Source: Brachionus rotundiformis
Taxonomy: Eukaryota > Rotifera > Eurotatoria > Ploima > Brachionidae
NCBI GenBank assembly: GCA_016802295.1
Contig: JAESIW010000166.1
Span: forward strand, 168,201-232,200
Direction: 5' to 3'
DNA length: 64,000 nt
Position numbers and translations under genes: made by a program. Below are positions 1 to 8,979 of the stretch, piece after piece. Position 1 is the stretch's first letter; each line of letters starts with the position of its first letter. The notes under the pieces are model-generated. The model had not been told where the DNA came from. It was given only the letters and a program-made list of their open reading frames with translations, and made no database searches.

Positions 1-226
1 TTAATATCTATTCACTAATTAAAAAGCAATACAATAATAAGATATGCAAAATTTTAATAATATTAAATTAATAAATATTAATTAATTTTTTTATTATTAT
101 CTTTAAAAATTCAATTTTTCCTTTTTAAAAGATGAAAAAATTTATTTATTTTTATTTTAAAAATTATTAAATAAAAAATTTTATTAAATATAAAAAATTT
201 CCCTTAAATAAAATATTTTAATTTAA

Positions 227-1303
227 CTATTTTTTTCCCTTTTTTCCTTTTTTGCTCTTTTTTTTCTTTTTACCTGCGGGACCGAGCTTATGCCTCATCA
301 TCTGCGATCTCCACCAAGCTTGTATCTTTATAGTTGCTTCCAGTTCAAATTTTTCTTGTTCCTGTTTGCGTCTCTCCTTATCTTTTTCAAATCTATCATC
401 TAGCACGACTTTCTCATACTCGGCAAAAGTTCTTGCCAAATTTTGGTACTTTTCCAAATCTTTGGCTCTACTATTTTTCAAACTATCCAAGTCTATTTGT
501 TTCTGTAAGGTTTCTCTGTCCGACCTCTCGGTCCAATAGTCAGTCAATTGTTTCATTTTGGCAATGGCTGTTTTCAAAAAAGACTCCATCTCGGCATTAC
601 ATCTATTTTCTTCGTCAATTTGTTCCTGCAATTTTTCAATGTTAATTTTCAAATCTGTTTCGGACAGGTCACATTTTTTTTTGGTCTGTGCCACAGAGTT
701 ATCCGTGCTTTTTTTAATGTACTTGGCTTCCATGTTGGTTTTGGCCTTGAGCTCTTGCAGTTTGTCTTTTAAATCGGCAATCATTTTATCTCTTGATTGA
801 ATTTCGACCTCTTTGTCTCGTTTGACATCTAGCATGGCCTTTTTTAGATCTGCTATCACCTTTCTGGTCTCTTCTTCTCTTTTGATTATTTGCTGAAATT
901 CTGTCTTGTTGGTCTTTTCGCTTTTGACCTGCTCTCGTAGAGAGTCAAGCGAATCGTCCCTAAGGTCGTGGACCAAATTTTCCAGCATTCGCTGCAAAAA
1001 AAGCCTCTCTACTTCTATTTTTTCGAATGTGTCCCTGCTCAAAGGGTTCTGGTTAAGGGCCCTGTTGACACCATGGGTTGCCGCTTTAAGATTTTTTATA
1101 TTATCCAAGTTGTTGTAGCCGAGAAATTTGCCCTCCATTTCGGCCTGGGTATTTTTAATTTCATTTATTGTCTCCTCCAGTATTTCTCTGGTATTGGATC
1201 TCATCTCGGATGTCAGCGGCATTATCTGTCCGCTGATCTCCAACTTATCGATTGTGTCTTCCAAACAACCGATAAGTTGTATGTTTATTACATTAGTTTG
1301 CAT
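227..1303 (-). CDS. IQCG: Dynein regulatory complex subunit 9 (IQ-motif protein G)
   Basis: Single-exon gene of 358 residues. DRC9/IQCG is a subunit of the nexin-dynein regulatory complex of motile cilia, where it helps control axonemal bending. The protein is coiled coil through most of its length (about residues 100-320). It ends in an IQ motif (IKIQAWWR, about residue 327), then a lysine-rich tail. The order of blocks follows the vertebrate IQCG protein as I know it: LEDTxDKL near the N-terminus, IxREExxRK, DKLQELKAK, AQTKKKC, then the IQ motif. Length is slightly shorter than the vertebrate protein because the N-terminal extension is missing. The ATG at 1303 is the first in frame and places the conserved N-terminal block at once. 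DRC10/IQCD also has an IQ motif but the central blocks fit IQCG better. Confidence 0.85.
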   Translation of the reverse strand: MQTNVINIQLIGCLEDTIDKLEISGQIMPLTSEMRSNTREILEETINEIKNTQAEMEGKFLGYNNLDNIKNLKAATHGVNRALNQNPLSRDTFEKIEVERLFLQRMLENLVHDLRDDSLDSLREQVKSEKTNKTEFQQIIKREEETRKVIADLKKAMLDVKRDKEVEIQSRDKMIADLKDKLQELKAKTNMEAKYIKKSTDNSVAQTKKKCDLSETDLKINIEKLQEQIDEENRCNAEMESFLKTAIAKMKQLTDYWTERSDRETLQKQIDLDSLKNSRAKDLEKYQNLARTFAEYEKVVLDDRFEKDKERRKQEQEKFELEATIKIQAWWRSQMMRHKLGPAGKKKKKSKKGKKGKK

Positions 1304-1464
1304 TTTATTTCAAAAAATTTAAAATTATTTAGCTAGTTTTCAGATTTGGTGATTATCTGCGTTGCCATGGCAACCATTTTTTTTTCAAGCAGGTAAATTA
1401 AGAACAAAATTAATTTAATTTATGCTCAACTTATAGATAGCAAAAAAGGGGGGACAAAAAAAGA

Positions 1465-1537
1465 TGCCGAAACTCGGGATCGAACCAAGGACCTTTAGAT
1501 CTTCAGTCTAACGCTCTCCCAACTGAGCTATTTCGGC
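1465..1537 (-). tRNA. tRNA-Phe (GAA)
   Basis: Seventy-three bases that fold as a complete cloverleaf: 7-bp acceptor stem GCCGAAA/TTTCGGC, D arm with AGTTGGGAGAG, anticodon GAA in the loop CTGAAGA, and T arm with GGTTCGATCCC, which is the internal B box. No intron. An identical copy lies at 40967-41039. The discriminator base is A, as expected for phenylalanine. Confidence 0.97.
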
Positions 1538-1612
1538 ATATCATATAAACAAGATAATATTGTCTTTTAAAAAAAATATATTTTTATTTTAGATAAAAGA
1601 TAATTTATTTTT

Positions 1613-2017
1613 TTAAAATTGGACATAATAGGGATTGTTTATGTCCATATCATAGCTAATTTGGGTACATTGGGCTGACATGTTGTTCGACAGGCTGCTA
1701 GTGTGATGATTTGGTTTGCGTCTACGGCCTTTTGTTTTGCCTTTATCTGAAAAGCTTTCTTGGTAATGGTTGTCTGTTTCGTTAAAGTCGATTTTCATGT
1801 TAAGTATTGAGTATAAAAATTTTATATAATCAGAAGCTAGTTTTAGAGTTTGTATCTTGCTAAGTTTATCTGAAGGTAGAGTTGGTACAATTTTGCGTAA
1901 CTTTTCGAATGCTTCGTTCAGTGACTCGGTTCGTTGGCGTTCGCGAACATTGGCAGCTTGTCGAATAGGCTGAAATGGTGGCTCAAATTTAAAACGCTTT
2001 GGTGAGGGATAATCCAT
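1613..2017 (-). CDS. twist: Twist-family bHLH transcription factor
   Basis: Short single-exon protein of 134 residues. The bHLH domain (about residues 19-72) starts with the basic region NVRERQRT. Its loop and second helix contain TLPSDKLSKIQTLKLAS, the diagnostic Twist signature. Twist binds E-boxes as a dimer and in animals specifies mesoderm and muscle. The protein is much shorter than vertebrate or fly Twist: there is almost no N-terminal region. The C-terminal WR motif typical of Twist1/2 is not visible; the tail is basic (KGRRRKPN) then polar. A TATAAATA lies about 36 bp upstream of the ATG, so the 5' leader is probably very short. Other Twist-like bHLH families (Hand, Paraxis, Scleraxis) are less likely because the loop sequence is Twist-specific. 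Confidence 0.9.
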   Translation of the reverse strand: MDYPSPKRFKFEPPFQPIRQAANVRERQRTESLNEAFEKLRKIVPTLPSDKLSKIQTLKLASDYIKFLYSILNMKIDFNETDNHYQESFSDKGKTKGRRRKPNHHTSSLSNNMSAQCTQISYDMDINNPYYVQF

Positions 2018-2052
2018 TTTTTATGAACTAAATTCAGGTTTAAAATTAGTTT

Positions 2053-2060
2053 TATTTATA
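2053..2060 (-). promoter_or_regulatory. TATA box of the twist gene
   Basis: The minus strand reads TATAAATA here, about 36 bp before the twist ATG at 2017. The position fits a core promoter if transcription starts a few bases before the start codon. This is inferred from the motif and spacing only. Confidence 0.5.
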
Positions 2061-4320
2061 CCTTCTATGATAGATCATAAGCGCCTTTTATCTCTTCTAA
2101 TTAAGCTCAATCAAACAACAAGTAAATAAAAATCATTAGCTAGTTTATTTATTTTATTTTAAATAAAAGCTTGATATTTTAAGTAAATAAATTTTCTTTT
2201 TTATTTTGATATTTAAGAGATGAATGTTATTGCCTCTGGAAATGATTAGTTCCATCAGTGGATGACTTCTTAAAGGTTCAATTATTGCTTATGATATTTT
2301 ATTTTTCAGATTCATTTAAGAGCAATTATCATTTTAGAAAAAAATAAATCTATAATCTAAGGAAGTTGATTGATCATTTTGGTTTGAGTCTTGTCTTGGG
2401 TGATGGTGACATAATAAAAAAGGTCAAATAATTTTATTTTATCAATTTGGAATTTAATTGCACAATAATTTGAAAATTTTATTTGCCAATGGTTTGGTTT
2501 AGTTTAATATTAGAAAAGGGGATTGGCATTTTGGTTGATCTTGAAAAAAGATATAAAAAAATTTTAAAAAAAGTAACAATTGAAAAATATTATAAATAAT
2601 CATAACTAAAATAAAAGATTTGATAAGCTAACTTTTTTAAATTAATTAAATATTAAAACTAAAAATTCATATTTTTTTATCAATCGGTTTTGTGAAACGG
2701 TACAGATAAAACTTTTTTCCAAAGGTTTTTCCCAGTTCTGTAAATGCAATATAGTGCAGCATACAGGGATGCATCTAACACCAAAGTCTGTTTTCCATCT
2801 TTAAATGATGCTAAATTTGCAAAGTTTTACCAAAATGTTCTCAATAATGCAACCAAAAAATGTTGCACCATGTTGCATTTGCAGAGCCTGTATTTGATGT
2901 ATTACTATTATTAAATTTTAATCCTAAACTCAAATTTAAAATTAGATTAATTAGTAATACTTTTATTAAAGCTTATAATTAGCAAAACTATTTTAAAGAA
3001 GCTTTACATTATATATTATTTAAATTGAATGAATAATTGCCAAAAAAGATATTCTATTTAATTTTGTTTATTATTCAAGTCTGATCGAAAGTAAAGAGCC
3101 CATGACCAACCCAATGGTGGTTTCATAAAACTTCATTTTATTGTATTTTATTTTACTTTAATGTAACCTATTAACACTACCAAAATCGTCTAATTAAATT
3201 TTTGAAAGCTCAGATCCCTAATAATTTTCTCTTGCTTCGAGAAGTATCCTTCTCTACTTGAATCTCATGAAATAAATTATGAAGAAAGAACTTGCACTGG
3301 TTCAGTTGTACCAGGCAAAGATGATTATTTTAATAACAAATCAATTCTAAATAAATTTGAGGTTACCATAATGGTGCGACATACGGTCAAGTCCTCAAAG
3401 CATATTTTTCAGCAAATTCGAAAAAAACAGTAGTTGAGCACCTAAAAATATCGAATTCTTTAGTTTAATCTAAAAATTCTTATAAAAGAATTCAAATTTT
3501 ATTGAGTACTAATTTGCTAAAACTATATGATTTGAAGAGATTTTTTAAGAAAAATAAATCAATAAAGTAAAAAAGTAAAACCATACATTGGTTCAAAATT
3601 TTGTCTATATTTAAAAAAAATAAAAAAAATGGGGTCTTTTTTTTTCGTTTTTTAGCATATAATTCTCTTTTAGAACAAATACAGTAGTCAAATGGATTTT
3701 ACAAATGGTGTAGTTTTTTATAATATTAAAATTTTATCTTTGAGATTTTGAGTCTTTAAGAAAAACAACTTTTTAAAGGGTTTTCTATTTTTGGAGCCCT
3801 GAGTGTATAAATTTTTTTTTTTGGGGTTTTGGAGGGCGAAGATTACGAATTTTGAGTCAAATATGTGGAATTCAGATAGAACTAAAGTCTTGAATTTCGT
3901 AATCATTTTTTTTTATATTAATATCAAATTTTGAAAGACAAACTGACTTTGAATAATTATTTAAATATGAAGAAATATCAGAAAAAAAATTTTTTAATTT
4001 AAAATATTTAGAAATATATTTTTGCTTTTATTCTTACTTAAATTTTAAATAAAATATCAACAAACATTGATAAGTTTGTTTATTTAAAAAAGCACAACAA
4101 AATGTTAAGTTTATTTTGCACGTGATGCAAATTTGTATACGTATTTAAACGAGTATTTTTCATTGCGTTATGAATTAGAGCAGATAGGTTAAGCAAAAAA
4201 AAGCAAAAATCATTCTGAAATTCATTTTAAACATTTCTCATTTATAACAAATATAAAAGTCAACTAAAAACAGTTACAAAACAGACCAGAAACTTGGTAG
4301 TGCGCCTGACTGCATGAGAG
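2061..4320. other. Intergenic, AT-rich, with one open coding-like segment
   Basis: No intact gene is visible between twist and SRRM1. Most of the stretch is A/T homopolymers. On the plus strand, about 3202-3430 stays open for some 75 codons without a good start codon. It includes peptides such as EERTCTGSVVPGKDD and FEVTIMVRH and ends at a TAG. I do not recognise it; it may be a decayed gene or a lone exon. The 62-codon minus-strand frame at 3718-3906 is low complexity and looks like chance. Confidence 0.4.
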
Positions 4321-5709
4321 ATGACCGACGCTGGATTCTTTAAGGGCACATCTGCCGACCAGGACAGTCGATTTTCAGACAAGAACAAAAAGCTCATGAA
4401 AACAATGAAATTTGCCGACAATTTGGAAAAAAAAATCGACATGAAAAAAATCCAACTTGAAGTAATGAAACCATTCATTACCCAAAAGCTGAACAACCTA
4501 ATGCCAATCGAAGACGAGGTGATCATAGAATACGTCTTCTCACAGCTAGAACAATCACAAGTAACTTAAGCCACGTGAGTATTTGTTCCCATAGTCTAAT
4601 TTGCCATATTACAAGTATCCGGATGGAAAGTCAATGCAAATGATGCTGACTGGCTTTTTGGGAAAGACCAAGGCCAAGGAGTTCATGGGCGACCTGTGGC
4701 TGCTGCTCATCGAGGCCCAGGAGAGCGAGTACGGCATACCCAGGGAGCTGATCGAGATGAAGAAGGCCGAGCTGGCGCGCAAAAAGGTACCATTTTTTTC
4801 CTTTACTTTAAACTTAATATCAACAACCTTGGTCTATACATTCTAATTGAGCAGGCTTTGATCACCACCGTCCAAAGCGCATCCCTATGCCACAATAGTA
4901 AATTTATTTATTATTTTTTTTTAAAATAAAACATAACACTAAAACAAAAAGTTATTTATTTATTAAATTAATTAATTTTAATTTTTTGTAGAGCTTATCT
5001 AAGCCAAATTGAGATTGAGCTTAATTTTCTGTTAGACAAAGGTTTTTGTACGTGTTTATAAATTAATGTTTAATCATATAAGGAAGAGGAGGAGGCCAAG
5101 CGGTCGGAGAAGTCACGTGAGCACGCGCGGCACCGCTCGAGGTCAAGGGAGCGGAAAGAGAGAGAGCGGGAAAGGGAAAAGGAGCTGCGCGAGAAACGGG
5201 ACCGTGAGAAAATGCGCGAAAAAGAGCGCGACAAGGACAGGTACAGGGAGAGGAGGGAGGCGAGGACGCACGACGACGAGCACGAGTCGTCTAGGAAAAA
5301 GCTCAAGACTGACCGGCATTCCAAGCATAGAAAAAAGACCAGCGACAGACAAAAATCGAGTCGGGAGCGAAAAGCTCGCCGATCCGACAAAGAGCACAAG
5401 CGGAAAAAAAGACGCACACCGTCCTCGTCGAGTTCGTCATCGAGCTCGTCCGACTCCTCGTCGTCCAGCTCTTCCGACTCGTCATCGTCGTCCAGCTCGG
5501 ACGAATCGGACAAAAGACGTGTCAAGTCAAAAAAATCTCATCACAAGTCTACACGCAAGTCAGATAATAAGGAAAATTTGGCCAAAAAGAGCCAAAATGG
5601 AACCACTGAAGACGATCCGTCTGAAAGCGAGAAAATACTTAGAGAAAAAGCTCTCGAGTCAATTAAAAAATCCAAACAAGCTGAACACATGGAACAAGAA
5701 GAGTCTTGA
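4321..5709 (+). CDS. SRRM1: SRRM1-like splicing coactivator (PWI domain, RS-type tail)
   Basis: Three exons: 4321-4560, 4595-4786 and 5083-5709, all phase 0, giving 352 residues. The first two exons encode a PWI domain. It opens with DAGFFKGTSADQDSRFSDK, followed by KKIQLEVMKPFITQKL and, in exon 2, MQMMLTGFLGKTKAKEFMGDLW, all close to human SRRM1. The PWI domain binds nucleic acid and SRRM1 bridges exon-bound SR proteins with snRNPs during splicing. The last exon is a highly charged R/E/K region, then a serine run (about 5420-5510) and a lysine-rich end, a shortened stand-in for the long RS region of vertebrates. The first intron is only 34 nt, which is unusually short. The second (296 nt) could hide another small exon, but the flanking exons already join in frame. 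Confidence 0.88.
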
Positions 5710-5973
5710 AAAAATAAAAAAAAATATTTTTTTGAATTATCTTTATTATCTATTTTTTGACTTTGTTAGAATGTAATATTAACTTCTTCTTATTTTTTTT
5801 GTTTTTATTTTTTTCTAATTTTGAAAACAAAAAATAATTTTTTTTTTCTTATATTAAATAAATAATTTTTAAAATTAATTTTGTGTTTTGTTTTAATTGA
5901 CGAGGTGTCATCTACCTTGCGCTTGATTAAGTTTTTAAACGTAAATTGCTAAATTGTGATCTATGATCTTAAG

Positions 5974-6933
5974 ATGAATTTGGTAAAAGCTTTGTTGGTC
6001 AACAAAGCACCAATTGGTGGCATGTTGTGCAGGAGGGAATTATCGGTGGCGTGTTTAAGTGGTTACAGGTCTTTGGTGAGTGTGCGGGGCGCAGATTCGA
6101 CTCTTTTCTTGCAGAACTTGACCACTAATAACGTGCACCAGTTGAGTGATGAGAGCCCGGCCCAGTATGCCATGATACTGAACAGCCGTGGTCGCATGAT
6201 GTATGATGTTATTGTTTACAGACATCCGGTAGAAAAAGGCAATTATTTGATGGAATTGGACTCCGGATGTATCGAACAGGCCATGAGGTATTTTAAATTG
6301 TTTCGAATAAAGAAGAAAGTTGATCTTGCATTGGAAGATTTGGTGCTGTATTCGGTTTTTCAGGCAGAAAATGGGTTCAGTAGTCCGAACTCGCTAGTTA
6401 GTGTCAAAGATCCAAGGTGCTGCGATCTTGGCTACCGGGTTATTGTGTCTCCTGGTCAAACTATGGACACCAATTGTGATCTTAATCAGTATAGAAAGTT
6501 TTTGTACCAAAATGGAATTGCCGAAAATACACAGGATTTCTCTCAAGCCAGCTCAATACCACTTGAGTATAACATCGAATTTTTGAACGGAGTTTCCTAT
6601 GACAAGGGTTGTTATTTGGGCCAGGAATTAGTGGCCAAAACACACTATACTGGTGTGGTAAGAAAACGCATCATGCCCATTAGGCTTGTTAATATGACAG
6701 AAAATGAATTTGATATGGATAGTGTTATTGTGAACAATAAAACTGGTCAAAGTGTAGGCAAACTTAAGGGTCTGATTCAAGATTGTGGCATAGCTATGCT
6801 CAGATTAGCCAATGTGGACAAAGAGGGTATATTTGTTTTGGACAAGGACAAAAATGAGCATTCTATTCAAATTAGTATTCCAAAATATTGGCCTTTAGAT
6901 GATCCCATTTTGAAAGATTTAAAAAAATTTTAA
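5974..6933 (+). CDS. IBA57: Mitochondrial iron-sulfur cluster assembly factor IBA57
   Basis: Single exon, 319 residues from the ATG at 5974; the frame is open slightly upstream but only through a GTG. IBA57 (CAF17 family) is a folate-binding-fold protein that acts with ISCA1/ISCA2 in the mitochondrial matrix to build [4Fe-4S] clusters for aconitase, lipoate synthase and others. The family signature KGCYLGQEL is at about residues 211-219, followed by AKTHYTGVVRKR. The N-terminal block SVRGADSTLFLQNLTTN and the segment NSRGRMMYDVIVY also match the family. The first 25 or so residues are basic and hydrophobic without acids, as expected of a mitochondrial presequence. Length is typical. Its upstream neighbour SRRM1 is on the same strand 264 bp away with no functional link. 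Confidence 0.93.
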   Translation: MNLVKALLVNKAPIGGMLCRRELSVACLSGYRSLVSVRGADSTLFLQNLTTNNVHQLSDESPAQYAMILNSRGRMMYDVIVYRHPVEKGNYLMELDSGCIEQAMRYFKLFRIKKKVDLALEDLVLYSVFQAENGFSSPNSLVSVKDPRCCDLGYRVIVSPGQTMDTNCDLNQYRKFLYQNGIAENTQDFSQASSIPLEYNIEFLNGVSYDKGCYLGQELVAKTHYTGVVRKRIMPIRLVNMTENEFDMDSVIVNNKTGQSVGKLKGLIQDCGIAMLRLANVDKEGIFVLDKDKNEHSIQISIPKYWPLDDPILKDLKKF

Positions 6934-7108
6934 AAAATTATTTTATTTCATTAAAATAAATTAAAAAATAACAAAATATTTTTTTAATTATTTTTACTTA
7001 TTCATTCAATAATAAAAAATTTATTTTAAATGTGTTCTTTTTAATTATTTATTTATGATTATATTCTTATCAGAAAAGTAATTGAGAAATAGAATTTTAA
7101 ATTACGGA

Positions 7109-7180
7109 TCCGTGATAGTATAGTGGTGAGTATCCCCGCCTGTCACGCGGGAGACCGGGGTTCAATTCCCCGTCACGGAG
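7109..7180 (+). tRNA. tRNA-Asp (GTC)
   Basis: Seventy-two bases with acceptor stem TCCGTGA/TCACGGA, D arm A box TAGTATAGTGGTGAG, anticodon GTC in CCTGTCACG, and T arm GGGGTTCAATTCCCC. No intron. The same sequence recurs at 8229-8300, 1.1 kb downstream. Confidence 0.97.
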
Positions 7181-7417
7181 TGTTTTTTTAGCCAAAATTT
7201 TAATCTTATTGTATTAATTGAATGTATAATAAGTGTCATTGTTATTTAACCCACCATTGTCTTATTCAAATATTTCCAAAAACGATAAACAACTCTTGTC
7301 TTATTTGCATTATTAATTGTATAGTAAAACAAGTCAGTTTAATAGAGAAATCTTTCTTTTACTTAAAATGTTTAGTTGAGACCAGCTTTATTTTTTTTTT
7401 TATTTCAATTTCAAGTT

Positions 7418-7772
7418 TAATCAACAGGCTAGTGCCCATGTCATAAAGACCGATTAACACTCCATTTATTTAAATAAAATAAGATTCACAAATTAAAAAT
7501 TTGTATTTTTCTACTCAAGACTTATAAATTGCTTTGTGACCAAGAGATCAATGTTGAAATTTACAACATTTAAGCATTCAATTTTTAATAATATCAATTT
7601 AATTTTCACAGATTTTGAAAAAAAATTCAAAAAATCTAATTTAAATATTTCAATGTTTAACTTTTTTAAATGATTTTTTTGAACAATTTATTTTTAATTA
7701 GTAAAATTTATTTTATTTAAATAAATGGAGTGTTAATCGGTCTTTATGACATGGGCACTAGCCTGTTGATTA
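7418..7772. repeat. LINE 3' tails in inverted arrangement
   Basis: A 65-bp block at 7418-7482 recurs as an essentially perfect reverse complement at 7708-7772; it contains CAGGCTAGTGCCCATGTCA. The plus-oriented right half, with its upstream 200 bp (about 7500-7772), closely matches the 3' end of the LINE fragment at 24850-25440. So this is one LINE 3' end on the plus strand joined tail to head with a short tail on the minus strand. A short diverged copy of the same tail lies near 52214-52280 on the minus strand. Confidence 0.75.
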
Positions 7773-8228
7773 ACCTTGACATATAAATATATTCATTAAT
7801 AAAAATTTATTTATTTAAAACTATTCAAAGGTTAACATATTTTACAAAGTTTTAAACAAAATAGATTTATTCTATGACTTTATTAGAAAAGAAAGATATA
7901 AATAAAACTAATACAAAATGAATTAAAAGAAACCAATGATAGAATACGCTAAACTATTTTTAAAGGTATACTTGGTATACTTATTTTGTTTTATGTACTA
8001 TGTTGATGTTCTTGATCTTCCATTTAGATAGAAATTAGATCGCTTTTTAGAGTAAGATATGAAAAAGTAAGAGCCAACATTGATAAAAGAATTCAAGTCT
8101 TGAATGTTTTTTCAAATATTAAGTTTACTCTTTTAGTTAAACTCTTTTAGTTTGAAAAAACACTAAATAGAAGATAAGACTTTTTTATTTCAAAAAAGAA
8201 TATCTATTTTACCGTCAAGTAGAGTATA
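7773..8228. other. Intergenic spacer between tRNA-Asp genes
   Basis: AT-rich spacer with no reading frame of interest and no structure I could recognise, apart from the final bases leading into the second tRNA-Asp. Confidence 0.5.
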
Positions 8229-8300
8229 TCCGTGATAGTATAGTGGTGAGTATCCCCGCCTGTCACGCGGGAGACCGGGGTTCAATTCCCCGTCACGGAG
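8229..8300 (+). tRNA. tRNA-Asp (GTC), second identical copy
   Basis: Identical over all 72 bases to the copy at 7109-7180, with the same anticodon and stems, but with unrelated flanks. A short T-run follows at 8303-8308, a normal RNA polymerase III stop signal. Confidence 0.97.
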
Positions 8301-8979
8301 CCTTTTTTCCATTTTATTCTTTTTGGTTTTTGATCTTATGAATAATTTGTTATAAGCTTTTTTATGTTTCGGACTTATTAGGATCTGGTGGTATGTGGTT
8401 AATAACGACCAGCTCGTCCAAATTTTATTTTACATAGTGTTAAATACTACAACTTGCTTTCGCAGGAGATCATGGTGTTGCGCTCTATAGACATTTATGT
8501 TGACTGGAATTGGTCTTGTAGCTACTTACAAAATTAAAACAAGCCAGGTTTTTTAAATAAAGAGAAAAATTATTTTAAATGTAAAATTTTATTCTAAAAA
8601 ATTTTAACTTAGTTTGTAGAAAATGCTAAATATTTTTTTGATAGATATAAATTTTATTTGATTGATAAACTTTCTTATGCTTAAATTAGAGAAAAATAAA
8701 ATTTAATTTGTATTTTTAGTTTGTAAATTGATCATTACTAAATAATTACACGCAAACACAAAATAAGTCTATCGAAAAGCATTGCAGTAAAAAAAAAAAT
8801 TATTATTGTAATTAGCAGCTGTAGCAGTAGGCTGATTATTAGAGACAATATAGTCTTGAGCTATACCAAGTCCAAAGAAAAATGAATTTATAAAAAAATC
8901 TAAAATTGGACAAATATACGCAAAAAAATCCAAGGTAAAAAAAATAAAATAAAATGACTAATTTTTAAATTGTTTTTTT
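8301..8979. other. Intergenic, no gene seen
   Basis: AT-rich sequence between tRNA-Asp and the 3' end of the MAP1-like gene. I see no coding exon, RNA gene or repeat shared with the rest of the window. Confidence 0.4.

Noticed and set aside
4561..5082. An extra SRRM1 exon near 4857-4900
   Set aside because: A possible acceptor (GAGCAG) exists, but the segment soon reaches a stop in the needed frame, and the flanking exons already join in phase.
5070..5525. 151-codon minus-strand serine/asp-rich frame
   Set aside because: Antisense of the SRRM1 charged and serine-repeat region.
7222..7446. 74-codon frame after the first tRNA-Asp
   Set aside because: It runs into the inverted LINE tail and looks like chance; no domain.
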